64,000 nucleotides of DNA, from assembly GCF_003265705.1 (NCBI RefSeq), contig NW_020313045.1, positions 1,195,328-1,259,327 of the forward strand, given 5' to 3'. Under the pieces are notes generated by a model. The model did not search any database. It was not told the origin of the DNA and saw only the letters and a program-made list of their open reading frames with translations. Of the stretch, positions 54,655 to 64,000 are shown in pieces. Origin of the DNA: Callorhinus ursinus (taxonomy: Eukaryota > Chordata > Mammalia > Carnivora > Otariidae). Every line of letters starts with the position of its first letter. The first letter of the stretch is position 1. The translations under genes were made by a program, and so were the position numbers.

Positions 54655-55560
54655 GTGTCTCAGTCAGGGTCCAGTTAAGAGACAGAAACCACGTACTTGA
54701 ACAGAAAGAATTTCATATAAAGAATCATTAACCAGGGATTGGAACTAAAAAGGTGTTAAAAAAAAATTAAAAGTTTTCATGGTGTTGGCAATTGCAGGAT
54801 GTGACTTCCGACCCTCGAGCTAGGAAAGCAAAGAGAAGAGGGTGGAATTATGAAAACGTAGAAGCTTAGACTCAAGAGCACCTTGGGCCTGGGATCCAGA
54901 CCTTCGAGGAGGGGAGCACCAGGTGGCCAGCACTGGCGTCTCTGGGCTTGGAGGAGGGGCTCCCTAGGTCAAGGAGCCAGACTGCTGGAAAGGGGGGGGC
55001 ACTGGCAGCTGGGGCTGGTGTCTCCGGGGGTGCAACGAGGCTGGTTCCATGAGAACTGAAAAAATTGCCGGGGGGCCTGGGTGGCTCAGTCGGTTGAGCA
55101 TCTGACTCTCGATTTCGGCTCAGGTCATGATCTCAGGGTCCTGGGATCGAGCCCTCCATCGGGCTCTGCACTCAGCACGGAGTCTGCTTGTACCTCTCCC
55201 TCGGCTCCCCCCTCCTCAGAGAAAGAAAGATCTCAACAAGAATTGAAAAAGTGCCAACTGGGCTCAGCTGCTGCCCTGGGACAGGGAAGCCTGCTGCCGT
55301 GGTGAAATGCGCAGCGGGGGCGATGCCCACAGGAGCCGCTAGCAGACAGGAAGGCGACAGGAAGGGGCAAGTCCCTTCCTCCCCCTCCAGCCTCGCAGTC
55401 TCCCTCCGGCCACCCGATTGATCGGCAGAGCCCAATCTGGAGCTGCTGGGAGTGTGGCTGGTGGGGCTACAGCCCCTGCATCACAAAGCTGAGGGCAGCC
55501 TTGGGGCTGAGAGACAGTAACTCAGTGACCATCACAGTCCACCCCTTTGGCTACTCGGCA
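54655..55560 (+). repeat. Ancient repeat split by a Can-SINE
   Basis: 'TCTCAGTCAGGGTCCAGTTA' and 'GAGACAGAAACCACGTACTT' start the copy. 'GATCGGCAGAGCCCAATCTG' lies beyond the SINE. It shares structure with 15712-16545 and 4640-4860. Right edge approximate. Confidence 0.45.
55070..55239 (+). mobile_element. Can-SINE with TSD, short tail
   Basis: 'GCCTGGGTGGCTCAGTCGGT', 'GGGTCCTGGGATCGAGCCCT', 'CTCAGCACGGAGTCTGCTTG' with a short 3' end lacking a long poly-A. Imperfect TSD GAACTGAAAAAATTGCC / GAATTGAAAAAGTGCC (55053-55069 / 55240-55255). Confidence 0.92.
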
Positions 55561-56889
55561 TTGGTGGGAACCCTTTATACCAATGTGAAATCTGCATCTG
55601 TTTGACTTGTGCAAATAAAAACATTCTGTCCACCTCTCCGAAATGAGGAGATACATTTTCAACTGACACTGTATCCATTTCTGAGAGAAAGGGGCAGGTC
55701 GGGAAAAGAGGAGTTATCCTGGGAACCACGAGGAGTCCAGAGTGACCTTCCTGACTGGAGTCCCGCTGAAGGGCTTTGAGAAGGGCCAGCAGATGGCTGT
55801 CCATGCACTGGAATAGAAAGCCTCAGCCCCTGGCCTCTGGCCCTTGGGGCCAACTCCATGGACCCTAGAGGCTGCAAGCATTCTGGATCCCACAAGTTTT
55901 GTCAAGCTGTTTCCCTACTATGACCCTCGGCTTTGTCTTCTGTCCTCAGGGCTGTCTGCCCGCAGCAAGAACAGAGGAAGTTGTCAGCCTGCAAGAGCAG
56001 CCTGTGGGGAGTGGATGGCAGGTTCCAAGACAAGACTTCGGTCTCCTCTGCCTCTTCTGATGGCTCATGCTCTGACCCCGATGGCTCTGATTTAGAAGGG
56101 GCTTGGGGAGTGTTTCCGGGGGTCCTTCCGTGTGGTATAGAACAGGAGTGGTGAGGCCGGGACTCTGAGCCAGGAGGGCCACCTCCATCGGCATCCCAGA
56201 CCCACCCAGACCCTCGAGGAAGGGCTCCTGCTTGAGTCCTCAGAGTTGGAGCACAGATGCAAACAGGCCCATAGAGAGCAGAAGTGCCCTCCCCTTGCTG
56301 CTTCCTGCCTTAGTGCCTGCCTATGCTGAGCCTCATTTGAGTGAAGCTCCTCAGGATGCAGGGTAAGATCTCTCTGTGGCCAACCCCAACCCAAGGATGA
56401 CCTCTTTCTTATAAGTACTCCAGGGGCCCGCCCTGCTCATCCCAAGGAAGAAGGGGCTGAGGGTAGAATGTCAGGCATCCTCAAGGCTGCCATGTACGGT
56501 TGTGCAGGCTGCGCACTGCCAGAAGGCTCATGGCCAAGGGGGCAAGTGGGGGCTAAAATCCATCCAGGAATCCTTCCCAAAGGTCTGGAAGCTGTTCTCC
56601 AACTTTTACAGAGGCATTATCGGACTAGTGCTGGAGCTGGATATCAAGGCACCTAGGACCAAAGAAGTCACCAGAGTGATTCTGCATGTTACTGAGCTCC
56701 CAGGGGCTGAGCTGCCCTCACCCACTAGAAGATCACTGGGCAGGAACGACTCACAGCTACTAATGATCAAATCTAACATGCTGCCCCTCCACTTAGCCGC
56801 AGCACTGGGGAGGCCTCAGACGCTCGGCCTTCTCCCTCGGCCCCCAGGGCACCACAAGGAAGCCTATCTTTCCAGGATGCAGGCAGGCC
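55561..56889. other. Unique DNA
   Basis: About 1.3 kb with no recognised repeat. Frames up to 159 codons (56502-56981) end inside the following MIR and have no domain. No gene called. Confidence 0.35.
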
Positions 56890-57025
56890 GAGTGGTCAAG
56901 CCCCGGGCCTCTGGCCACAGACTTGGGGCAGAAGGCCTCACTTCAAGTGCCTCAGTTTCCATCTCTATAAAATGGGGATAAAATCGCAGCTCCCCCCAGG
57001 ACCCCTGGGAGGGTTAAAGTGACAG
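56890..57025 (+). repeat. MIR SINE
   Basis: 'AGTGCCTCAGTTTCCATCTC' and 'TATAAAATGGGGATAAAATC', then 'GGGAGGGTTAAAGTGACAGC'. Confidence 0.8.
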
Positions 57026-57034
57026 CAGGAAAAC

Positions 57035-57235
57035 TCCCACTTCATCTGAACTGCTTCGCATACATCATCTCATTCGGGGAGAACCCTTCAGAGGAGGACC
57101 TACCAGTCGCTTCATTTTCGAGATGAGCGACCTCAAGCTCAGAGCCTCGAAACAACTTAGTCAAGGTCACAGCTACTTCCGGGAGGGACCCGAACCCAAG
57201 CAGGCTCTCACTACTGCACCGCGCTGCCTCCCTCT
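57035..57235 (-). repeat. MIR SINE, antisense
   Basis: 'GCATACATCATCTCATTCGG', 'TTCATTTTCGAGATGAGCGA', 'CAACTTAGTCAAGGTCACAG', 'AGGGACCCGAACCCAAGCAG'. It faces the sense MIR immediately to its left. Confidence 0.85.
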
Positions 57236-58060
57236 CGGGCGAGAGCACTTGGAAAACTCCCGATGCCATGCCCAGCACGTGGAAAGTACTTCCAACTGCA
57301 GCCACGAGTGTATTTTTGTGTTTCAATGGGTCCTGCCTGGCTTGGGCTTACCTCTGGAAATCACTGTGTTGGCCATTGCCACGGGAGCCCAGCCAGAGTC
57401 CGGGGTCCCTTTCTTCCCAAGGCCAGCCCCTGGGTGTCAGGAAAGCCAGGCCCTGCCCCTCCCTCCCTGGAGGCAGCTGTGGGTCTGCAGCTGATGGACA
57501 CTTAATTAGTTCACCCCCTTGCCGAGCCTCGGCCGGGGCACTCTCCGTTTCTCTCCTGTCTCCGGCAGTGAAGGGCTCCCTGGGAGCAGCACTGGAGGGA
57601 GACGGTGGGGAGATCTGAGATGCAGAAACACATTTTCTGCCTCCTGCTTACAGACAAAGCAGCAAGTGACCAAGTGGGCTTCCTTCTGGAAGAAGGCCTC
57701 CAGGCCGCACATAGACATGCGGTACATAGACATGATCATTTCCAGCCAGGCACTCTGGACCCATCAGGAGGCGCTCCTCATCCCTGCCCTTGTGGTCTCT
57801 GAGCGCCGTCCCAGCTGCGGTTCGCCTGGGCTGCGTGGACGGGCCTGGGAAGCGAGAGAGGCTCACCGCCTCGGCTGGATGCAAAGTGGCTCGGTGTGAG
57901 GGTTACCCTGTTTGGTGCTAGTCCTCTGAGCTGTCCCCAACTCAATCAGAGAGGCAGGCGTGGTCCCCAATCCAGGCCCTCCTGGGCCGCGCTTGGCTTG
58001 AGGCAGGTGCGTGGTCTGATAATTTAGGATGAGCCAAAATGCTCCATCCCTCTGATGAAT
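57236..58060. other. Unique DNA
   Basis: No repeat recognised. Plus-strand frames of 126 codons (57519-57899) and others overlap without domain support. Confidence 0.35.
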
Positions 58061-58075
58061 GGCATTTTGTATCTT

Positions 58076-58264
58076 TTTTTCCTAAAGATTTTATTTATTT
58101 ATGGTGGGGGGAGCAAAAGCAGGGGGAGCTGTAGGCAGAGGGAGAGGGAGGAGCAGACTCCCCATTGAGCAGGGAGCCTGATGTGGGGCTCGATCCCAGG
58201 ACCCTGGGATCATGACCCAAGCTGAGGGCAGACACTCAACTGACTGAGCCACCCAGGCGCCCCT
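58076..58264 (-). mobile_element. Can-SINE with TSD, antisense
   Basis: T-rich end, 'AAGATTTTATTTATTTATGG', 'GGGGCTCGATCCCAGGACCC', 'CTGACTGAGCCACCCAGGCG'. TSDs of 15 bp at 58061-58075 and 58265-58279 (one mismatch). Confidence 0.95.
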
Positions 58265-58299
58265 GGCAATTTGTATCTTTGCTGGCTGAGGCGGGACCG

Positions 58300-58530
58300 T
58301 TTCATGACAACCTGACTTGGAATCCATGTCCCACCACTGACAAGCTGTGTGACCCTTAACAGGTAACTCGACTTCTCTCTGCCTCAGTTTTCCAATGTAA
58401 AAAATGCTGATGAAGAGATCTATCTCATGGTATTAGCATAAGGATTAAAATATATTATTCTGTGTGAAGTACGTAGGATGGTGCCTGGTGCAGAGTAAAT
58501 CCTTTATAGCTATGAGTTGTCATTGTTTGT
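58300..58530 (+). repeat. MIR SINE
   Basis: 'CCACCACTGACAAGCTGTGT', 'TCTCTCTGCCTCAGTTTTCC' and 'GGTGCCTGGTGCAGAGTAAA' make a near full-length MIR. Confidence 0.9.
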
Positions 58531-58925
58531 GGGTTTTCCACACTAGACGCCTTTTATCAGAAAGTGTGATCTGTTACATTTCCCTCGGCAATTGAGGGGT
58601 CTGTCATGGCCCTGGGGTGGGACAGTGGTTGCCATCGACCCCATGAGAGGAGGTCCAGGGACAGAATTTTCAGATTTAGGGCTCACGGCTCCATGAGATG
58701 ATTAATCACGGCTGCCCAGAGCTTTGGGCAGAGAAAGATTCCGAAGACTTGTCTGCGCCCAACAGGGACAAGGTGGTGTGATGTGCCCCCAGCATGAGAC
58801 AGGTGGGAGGGGCCCTTTACTTTGGCTTCCCCAACAGGAGACCTGGCCAAGGCAAGTGCAAGTTTATTTGGGAGGTGATGCCAAGGCAACCGGGGAGTCC
58901 GTGGGGCTTGAGAAGGGAAGGCAGA
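58531..58925. other. Unique DNA
   Basis: No gene or repeat recognised. Confidence 0.3.
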
Positions 58926-59042
58926 GGGGATGCCTGCCTGGCTCTGTTGGAAGAGCATGCGACTCTTGATCTTGGGGTTGTGCGTTTGAGCCTTACATTG
59001 GGTATAGAGATTATTTTTCAAAAATCTTCAAAAAAAAAAAAA
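58926..59042 (+). mobile_element. tRNA-Lys-like carnivore SINE
   Basis: Short SINE whose head keeps tRNA-like A-box and B-box order: 'GTTGGAAGAGCATGCGACTC' followed by 'GGTTGTGCGTTTGAGCC'. Then comes 'TTGGGTATAGAGATTATTTT' and A12. It lacks the CT-rich body of the other Can-SINEs, so it is a separate carnivore tRNA-Lys-type sub-family. The tRNA fold is degraded, so it is not a tRNA gene. Confidence 0.82.
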
Positions 59043-59874
59043 GGCGGGGGGAGGAGATATCCAACGAAGGGAAGGGAGTAGTACTGAGAGGGTACCGCTG
59101 GGGCAACTCGGGCTCGTTCCTTCTGGGGGCTTCCTGAAGACTGTATGCACGCGCGTCAGGATCACCCACCGCGCTCGCGGGCAGGACAGCTGGAGTGCGT
59201 AGCCACGGATTCTCATGGCTCATTCCCAGGGAGCTGCTCTTTTGGCATTAACTCTTTGGCACTTGCAGGGTCCTGAATGTGGCTCCTCCAGCCAGGAAAG
59301 AGCCCTCCAGTAGAGAGATTCAATAAGCTGGAAGAGAGGCCAGGAAGGTCTGCAGTGAGCATTGGGTGGGATGGGACATGGCTAGGGCACCTGGGACCCA
59401 GTTCGTGAGCGCTTTGCGTGTTTGCCACCACACACGGGAGTTGAGAACAGAAGAGCTGTCACCTGCCTCCCCTCCTCCCTGCCTCTCCTTTACTCCCCTC
59501 TTCCCGGACCCTCCTCCCCGATCCCCTTCCTCCCTGCCCTCCCTCCTTCCTTTTGCTTCCCTTCCCTTTCCTCCTCCCCGCCTTCCCTCTACAATTATCT
59601 TCTGTGCATCTAGGACTTGCCAGGCCTTATGCCGGGAACCAGGAGTCACAGAATAAATGAAAGCTTGCCTCTGCCTTAGCTGTGCAGTCTGGTGAGAATG
59701 GCTGAGAACCCCCCCACCCCGGCCCCGTCTCCCTGGAGGGAGAAGAAGACACCCAGAGCAGCTAGTAAATGGTTCCAAGTGGTTCCTCTTCAGGCACTTT
59801 CATTTTTAAAAGCAGGGCCCAGGGGCTGAGCGGGGACGGGCAATTATAGGTTGAGTCTGTGTCTGAGAGGAGGG
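59043..59874. other. Unique DNA with CT-rich tract
   Basis: (TCCC)n-like pyrimidine tract at 59465-59590 on the plus strand. The 152-codon minus frame (59320-59778) is Gly/Arg/Glu-rich because of it. A faint L2-like word occurs near 59600-59660. Confidence 0.4.
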
Positions 59875-60150
59875 TGCGAGGAACCGGGACACCTTGGAAA
59901 AAGTAAATTTATCAGGCAGAGGAGGATCTTACAGAGTATGAAATTTACAAAAGCTCCATCCAAAGGAACACTAATTACAGGCCACTTTATTGATGTTTAA
60001 TTCAAAAACAGAAGCTAATGCAAGTGCCCTTCCCTTGGAGTGGGAAGGAGGCAGGAGGCTTTCTTCCTAATAATATACTTAAACGGAATTGCATATGGGA
60101 AATTAATTTGCCTGGAATAAAAGCAAGACATCACTCCAGAAGTAAGAAGT
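59875..60150. promoter_or_regulatory. Candidate conserved non-coding element
   Basis: Repeat-free, AT-rich block with homeodomain cores CTAATTACAGG (59971), GTTTAATTCAA (59995) and AAATTAATTTGC (60100), and an octamer-like ATTGCATAT (60088). No coding potential. Confidence 0.35.
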
Positions 60151-60261
60151 CACCTCGGATGAGTCCATCCTCACAAGGATGGCTCACTGTCTTCCAAGGC
60201 TGGAAAGTTCCATCAGGCAGGAAAGCTGGGAGAACTGCTGTATTTTGGTGTCCCTGGGGCT

Positions 60262-60486
60262 GTGTTCATTTTCTTTTTTAAAAAAAGCTTTTTTAAAAAA
60301 TATTTTATTTATTTATTCATGAGAGACAGAGGGAGAGAGAGAGAGGGGGAGAGAGAAAGAGAAGCTGAGGGAGAAGCAGGCTCCCCAAGGAGCAGGGAGC
60401 CCGATGTGGGACTCGATCCCAGGACCCTGGGATCATGACCTGAGCCGAAGGCAGACGCTTAACCATCTGAGCCACCCAGGCGCCCC
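60262..60486 (-). mobile_element. Can-SINE, antisense
   Basis: A/T-rich end, (GA)n-rich stretch, 'GGGACTCGATCCCAGGACCC', 'GCAGACGCTTAACCATCTGA', 'GCCACCCAGGCGCCCC'. Close to consensus. TSD unclear because the left flank is T/A-rich. Confidence 0.95.
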
Positions 60487-60930
60487 GTTTTCTATTGCTA
60501 TGTGACAAAGGACCACAGTTTTATCAGCTTAACACAATACCAATCGACTGTCTCACGGTTTCTGTGAGTCAGGAAGCTGGGCATGGGTTAGCTGAGGTCT
60601 CAGTAGATCCTATCAGTGTGCTGGCTGGGGCTGCATCTCATTTAATTCTCAAGGTCCCTTTCCAAGCTCATTCAGGTTGTTGCCAGAATTCAGTGCCTTG
60701 AAGCTGTAGAGTTCATGGTAGCTTTCATCTTCATCAAGGCCAGCAGGAGAAAGGTCTCTAAGACCGTCGCCATCACCTGATTGGGTCAGGCCCACCAAGA
60801 ATAATCTCATTTTAGTTAACTCATGGTACCATGATTAGAAACCTCATCACAGGAAGGAGCTAGACAGGGTGAGTACACCAGGGGGACAGGAATCTTTGGA
60901 ACCATTTTAGAATTATCTCCCACACAGGTG
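60487..60930 (-). repeat. Ancient LTR-like repeat, antisense, nearly complete
   Basis: 'TTTCTATTGCTATGTGACAA', 'GGTTTCTGTGAGTCAGGAAG', 'CTGATTGGGTCAGGCCCACC', 'ACACCAGGGGGACAGGAATC', ending 'CATTTTAGAATTATCTCCCA'. Block order matches an old mammalian MaLR/ERVL-type LTR. The same family supplies 39235-39480. Confidence 0.6.
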
Positions 60931-60984
60931 AAGGAGCTGGATCCAGTTGAATCTGCATTAGCCTGGGCTTGTGGACAAGCCATT

Positions 60985-61090
60985 TTGTGCTGCTTGGCCT
61001 CTGGGTTCTCACCTGTATAACAGGTTAGCAATCGGAGCCCTGCTGACCTCAAGAGAAATAGCAGAACTGTCTCAAGTGATTAGCTCGGCA
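60985..61090 (+). repeat. MIR fragment
   Basis: 'CTGGGTTCTCACCTGTATAA' plus 'CAGGTTAGCAATCGGAGCCC' fit a decayed MIR core. Confidence 0.45.
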
Positions 61091-61230
61091 GTAATTCCAG
61101 TAAGCAAAAAGGACAGTGTGAAATCACTAGAAATCATTATCTACTTATCTATTGTAAGCATTTTAACTTATCTTAAATTTGATAAATGGGTGAGTATTCA
61201 TTGATTTTTTAAACTTTTATTATTATTTTT

Positions 61231-61409
61231 AAAGGTTTTATTTATTTGAGCGAGAGAGTGCACAAGCAGGGGGGAAGGGTGGAGGGAGACAGAGACGCAG
61301 ACTCCCCGCTGAGCAGGGAGCCTGACATGAGGCTCGAGCCCAGAACCCTGCGATCATGACCTGAGCTGAAGGCAGACGCTTAACTGACTGAGCCATTCAG
61401 ATGCCCCTG
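61231..61409 (-). mobile_element. Can-SINE with TSD, antisense
   Basis: 'AAAGGTTTTATTTATTTGAG', 'ACTCCCCGCTGAGCAGGGAG', 'GCAGACGCTTAACTGACTGA'. Head slightly diverged ('GCCATTCAGATGCCCC'). TSD TTATTATTATTTTT at 61217-61230 and 61410-61423. Confidence 0.93.
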
Positions 61410-61423
61410 TTATTATTATTTTT

Positions 61424-62479
61424 TTTATATAGGACCAAGGCAGTTCTTCTGATCACGACCCTCCCCACTGGAATCCCATGTAATCATCCTTACGTGAATG
61501 AAACCCATAACCTTCCAGCGAGGATTTCTAATGCTCTTCAATGTGAAGCGAGCACTTCAGTGCACACCCGAAGCCACGTGAATGCAGACTCTGTCTAGAT
61601 ACTTACCATGTCCACAGCCTTCTCCCATTATTTTGTGCCCTCCTTATTTGAGAGCACATTTTCCTAGAAAATTGCCTTTGCTGAGAACTTTCCAAAGCAT
61701 GTACCTCTGTGGTTCTGCACTCCCATTTCATTGGCTTATACAATAGTTAACGTCAGTATGTAATTAATTACAAGAACAAGCACACCTGGCATATAAACAG
61801 GTTGGGAATAAATTCAACCCACTGGGGATGGATTTGCCCCACTCTGCACTGGGGAGCACGCATGTGTGGGCCCACTGCAGAGCGAGGTATGAGCTGGGAT
61901 ATTTGAGCCGCAGTGGGCAAGAGCCAGGCTATTTCAGGAAGAAAGGGATCATCGTGGCGTCTGGTGTGATGGTTAGAAGGTTGGTTGGGAGCGCTTCTAC
62001 TGAACTCGGAAAATGGGAAACGTTTTGGCAAGTATGAAGTTTGCCGTGAGTCTAAAGGATATTGGGGGCTGTCCCTGCTGTCCCCACGTCTCCTATTTAT
62101 TTCATTGCCTTGAGGCCAGGCCTCCTGTGTGATGTGATAGAGTGAGTTAATGCCCCCCTCCACCCTGCCCCCGGGAAGGAGAGCGATGCTGTCGGGCTCT
62201 GTGGGCTTGGTCCAGGCTTCCCCTGACCAACACGGTTCCTGCCCTCTGGGGGTTGTAGGAACCGTTGCTTGGGGACGAGATCTAGAGCTGAGTCCCCAGT
62301 CCAGTAAAACACACTTGGTTATTCTGCCCAGATCCAAAAGGAGAGGGGGGATCCCTTGGTTTTTGCCCCTGTCCTCAAATTCTGGGCAGCCTCCTCTCAC
62401 AGGCACTCAGGAGTCATGCAAGGAGAAGGAAGAACCTAACAGCTTTCATAGGTCAGCCTCTATATTAAACCCTGGATAG
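61424..62479. other. Unique DNA, 212-codon antisense frame not called
   Basis: No repeat recognised. The minus frame at 61768-62406 is the longest in a non-repetitive part of this window. It has no domain, mixed low-complexity composition and overlaps a 109-codon plus frame. I treat it as chance but record it. Confidence 0.35.
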
Positions 62480-62670
62480 GAAACATATCCTGGGCTCCGT
62501 GCTTGACACTCATCGGCTTTAATCTTTGTATCAACCCGATAATGTCGTTAGAGTTAACCCTACTTTCCGGATGAAGACACGGAGGCACAAGATGTCACGT
62601 GCTTTGCTCAGGTGATAGAAAATGGCGAGGCCGGATCTACTGAATCCAGGCCATCGTTCTTAACCCTGCA
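62480..62670 (-). repeat. MIR SINE, antisense
   Basis: 'TTTAATCTTTGTATCAACCC', 'GGATGAAGACACGGAGGCAC' and 'CATCGTTCTTAACCCTGCAG' follow reverse-complement MIR. Confidence 0.75.
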
Positions 62671-62676
62671 GAATTG

Positions 62677-62836
62677 GTTCTTGGACTCTCATGTGCAAAG
62701 AATCCTATTGTGGGGGAAGAGCTCAATAAAAATGCCACATCCTGGGGCCCTACCACCACCGACTCAGATTTAGTAGGTTTGAGTAGGGCCTGGGAATGTG
62801 TGTATTTCTACCAAGCGTCCCACATGGCATGAAAAC
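62677..62836 (+). mobile_element. MER20-like hAT remnant
   Basis: 'GGACTCTCATGTGCAAAGAA', 'CATCCTGGGGCCCTACCACC', 'GACTCAGATTTAGTAGGTTT', 'AGTAGGGCCTGGGAATGTGT' follow the MER20 order. Confidence 0.7.
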
Positions 62837-63067
62837 CCAGGGTCAGCGGGAGCACTGTGCAAATCAGTGCCCTCTGGGACTGCCCCGTACCTCAGGCTTG
62901 GCCTGCTGCGTTGGAGAGCGTGAGCTGATTCTGAACCTTGTCCTGAGTCTGCTGGGGATCCTGCCCAGAAAGAAGGCCTGCTTGCGCTGGTGGAGACCCC
63001 TGGGAGGGCCCTGGGGCCTTCCCTGGAATGGGCCGCCAGGCCTGACAATGGCTCTCCGGCTGGATGC
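62837..63067. other. Unique DNA
   Basis: No gene or repeat recognised. Confidence 0.3.
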
Positions 63068-63191
63068 ACAGTAGAATCACCCACAAGCTTTGAAAATAGT
63101 GATGCCTGGATCTTTCCTTGGAGGTTCTGCTTCAGAGTTTCTGACTCATCCCAGTTGGTTTGAACGTGCAGCCAGGACTGAGAACCACTGA
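63068..63191 (+). mobile_element. hAT-type remnant with terminal ...TGAGAACCACTG
   Basis: 'GTAGAATCACCCACAAGCTT', 'TTTCTGACTCATCCCAGTTG', 'GCAGCCAGGACTGAGAACCA' then CTG. The 3' terminal inverted repeat is intact, the 5' end truncated or decayed. Confidence 0.68.
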
Positions 63192-63589
63192 GTCAAAGGA
63201 GAAAAAGTTCAGCCCAGCCGAGGACAAGGGAGACCTGTGTGCCATTTAAACCTGTCCACCACAGAGAAGGAGATCTTGGGAAGTCGTGAGCCCTTGGATT
63301 TAAAGCATGAAAGACAGAGCTAGATGACTAAGGACTATTTGTGATGGAGGATTAGGGGGCACTGGCGCGTGGGGGCTGGAGCCTGCCATCCGGAGACAGA
63401 TGGAGTGTACAGCCTCCAACCTGGACAGTCTGTGCTGTTACAAGTGAGCAGAAGAGCCTGGACTGGGGGCAGAAAGTCAGGGAGGAACACGGGAGGACAG
63501 AGCCGGGCCAACCCACCTTCCCATTCAAAGGGAGGGTGGCCCATCAGCCCTGTCATCATTAAGATGACATCACTCACAGTAACAGTGTA
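63192..63589. other. Unique DNA
   Basis: No gene or repeat recognised. Confidence 0.3.
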
Positions 63590-63715
63590 GTGAGGCCTGT
63601 CCTAGACCCTTTAGATCACGATTGTGTGATTTAATTGTTATGAAAAGCCTAGGAGGCCTTGTGATGTGGCCGCCCTTTTGCAGCTGGAGAGATTAGGTCC
63701 TAGCGATGTTAAAGA
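63590..63715 (-). repeat. MIR fragment, antisense
   Basis: 'GATTGTGTGATTTAATTGTT' and 'GCAGCTGGAGAGATTAGGTC' fit reverse-complement MIR. It is followed by an A-rich tract (63712-63742). Confidence 0.5.
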
Positions 63716-63831
63716 AAAAAAACCAAAAAAAAAACAAAACCTCAACTCAATTACGGAGGATTTGAGCCCAGCTGGTCAAATACTTTTGGCCTTTCTATTC
63801 AAGCAGGCTGCTTTCCTTCTTTCAGGCAACA

Positions 63832-63876
<45 letters not shown>

Positions 63877-64000
63877 ACACATGCATACAAGCACACCCAT
63901 GCACACACACACACGTACACATGCATACAAGCACACCCATGCACACACACACACACGTACACATGCATACAAGCACACCCATGCACACACACACACACAC
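63832..64000. repeat. Compound (CA)n minisatellite, open at right edge
   Basis: A pure (CA)n run of about 43 bp is followed by three copies of a 40-42-bp unit. Each unit is 'GTACACATGCATACAAGCAC' then 'ACCCATGC' then (AC)n. Copies start at 63875, 63915 and 63957. The unit length differs only in its CA tail. The array continues past the window. Confidence 0.95.

Noticed and set aside
58926..59000. tRNA-Lys gene
   Set aside because: The A-box/B-box-like order is present but the stems are degraded and a poly-A tail follows, so it is a SINE.
61768..62406. 212-codon minus-strand frame in non-repetitive DNA
   Set aside because: No domain or splice context, and a plus frame overlaps it. Kept as a note because it lies outside recognised repeats. 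A protein search would settle it.
1..64000. CRISPR array, operon, bacterial promoter or terminator
   Set aside because: Can-SINEs, MIR, L2 and LTRs show mammalian DNA. The tandem repeats are mini- and microsatellites without spacer structure.

Overview
This window is mammalian nuclear DNA from a carnivoran, most likely an arctoid caniform (bear, seal or weasel-type). The main evidence is about a dozen tRNA-derived Can-SINEs. They carry the 'CCTGGGTGGCTCAGT' head, the 'GGGATCGAGCCC' middle, a 'CTCAGCAGGGAG' body, a CT-rich stretch and an AATAAA/poly-A tail. The body lacks the extra block typical of cat copies, and no copy has the young dog-type head, so Canis and Felis look less likely. A 10-N gap at 7034-7043 shows this is a scaffolded assembly.

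I found no protein-coding exon, tRNA, rRNA or snRNA gene that I can defend. The longest open frames are explained by L1 remnants, a frame-preserving minisatellite, stop-poor TG-rich DNA, or chance in GC-rich sequence. The window reads as intergenic or deep intronic DNA. The features are layered repeats plus a few blocks that look like regulatory DNA.

Layout. 1-6.7 kb: ancient LTR-like pieces, an L1 tail split by a Can-SINE, decayed TG-rich DNA at 3.2-3.6 kb, two MIRs and a four-unit heat-shock-element-like dyad. 6.74-7.20 kb: a minisatellite of alternating 32- and 34-bp units holding the assembly gap. 7.2-29 kb: mostly unique DNA with Can-SINEs (10.5, 12.6, 13.2, 21.3 kb), MIR/L2 fragments, LTR remnants and a second L1 tail (24.7-25.5 kb). 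It also holds a 32-bp inverted repeat (16.87-17.00 kb) and a TG/CA cruciform-prone tract (26.8 kb). 29-41 kb: another Can-SINE, LTRs, many L2 3' ends, two hAT-type remnants (one at 32.6 kb), an AT-rich enhancer-like block (35.5-35.85 kb) and a run of three MIRs all on the minus strand (40.3-41.1 kb).

41.7-46.2 kb: one 4.5-kb antisense L1 with recognisable endonuclease and ORF2 C-terminal pieces but no visible ORF1. 46-51.5 kb: hAT, L2 and LTR remnants. 51.9-52.6 kb: a strong CpG island with homeodomain-type AT motifs and a (GGC)n tract. It runs directly into about 0.9 kb of Z-DNA-prone TG/CG-alternating sequence. 53.5-64 kb: L2, MIR, an ancient repeat split by a Can-SINE, a tRNA-Lys-like SINE, a second enhancer-like block (59.9-60.15 kb), two more minus-strand Can-SINEs around an LTR, and a compound CA minisatellite that runs off the right edge.

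Repeat families were recognised by eye from remembered consensus features. Family-level names and edges of old repeats are approximate. Edges of Can-SINEs with target-site duplications (TSDs) are good to a few bases.
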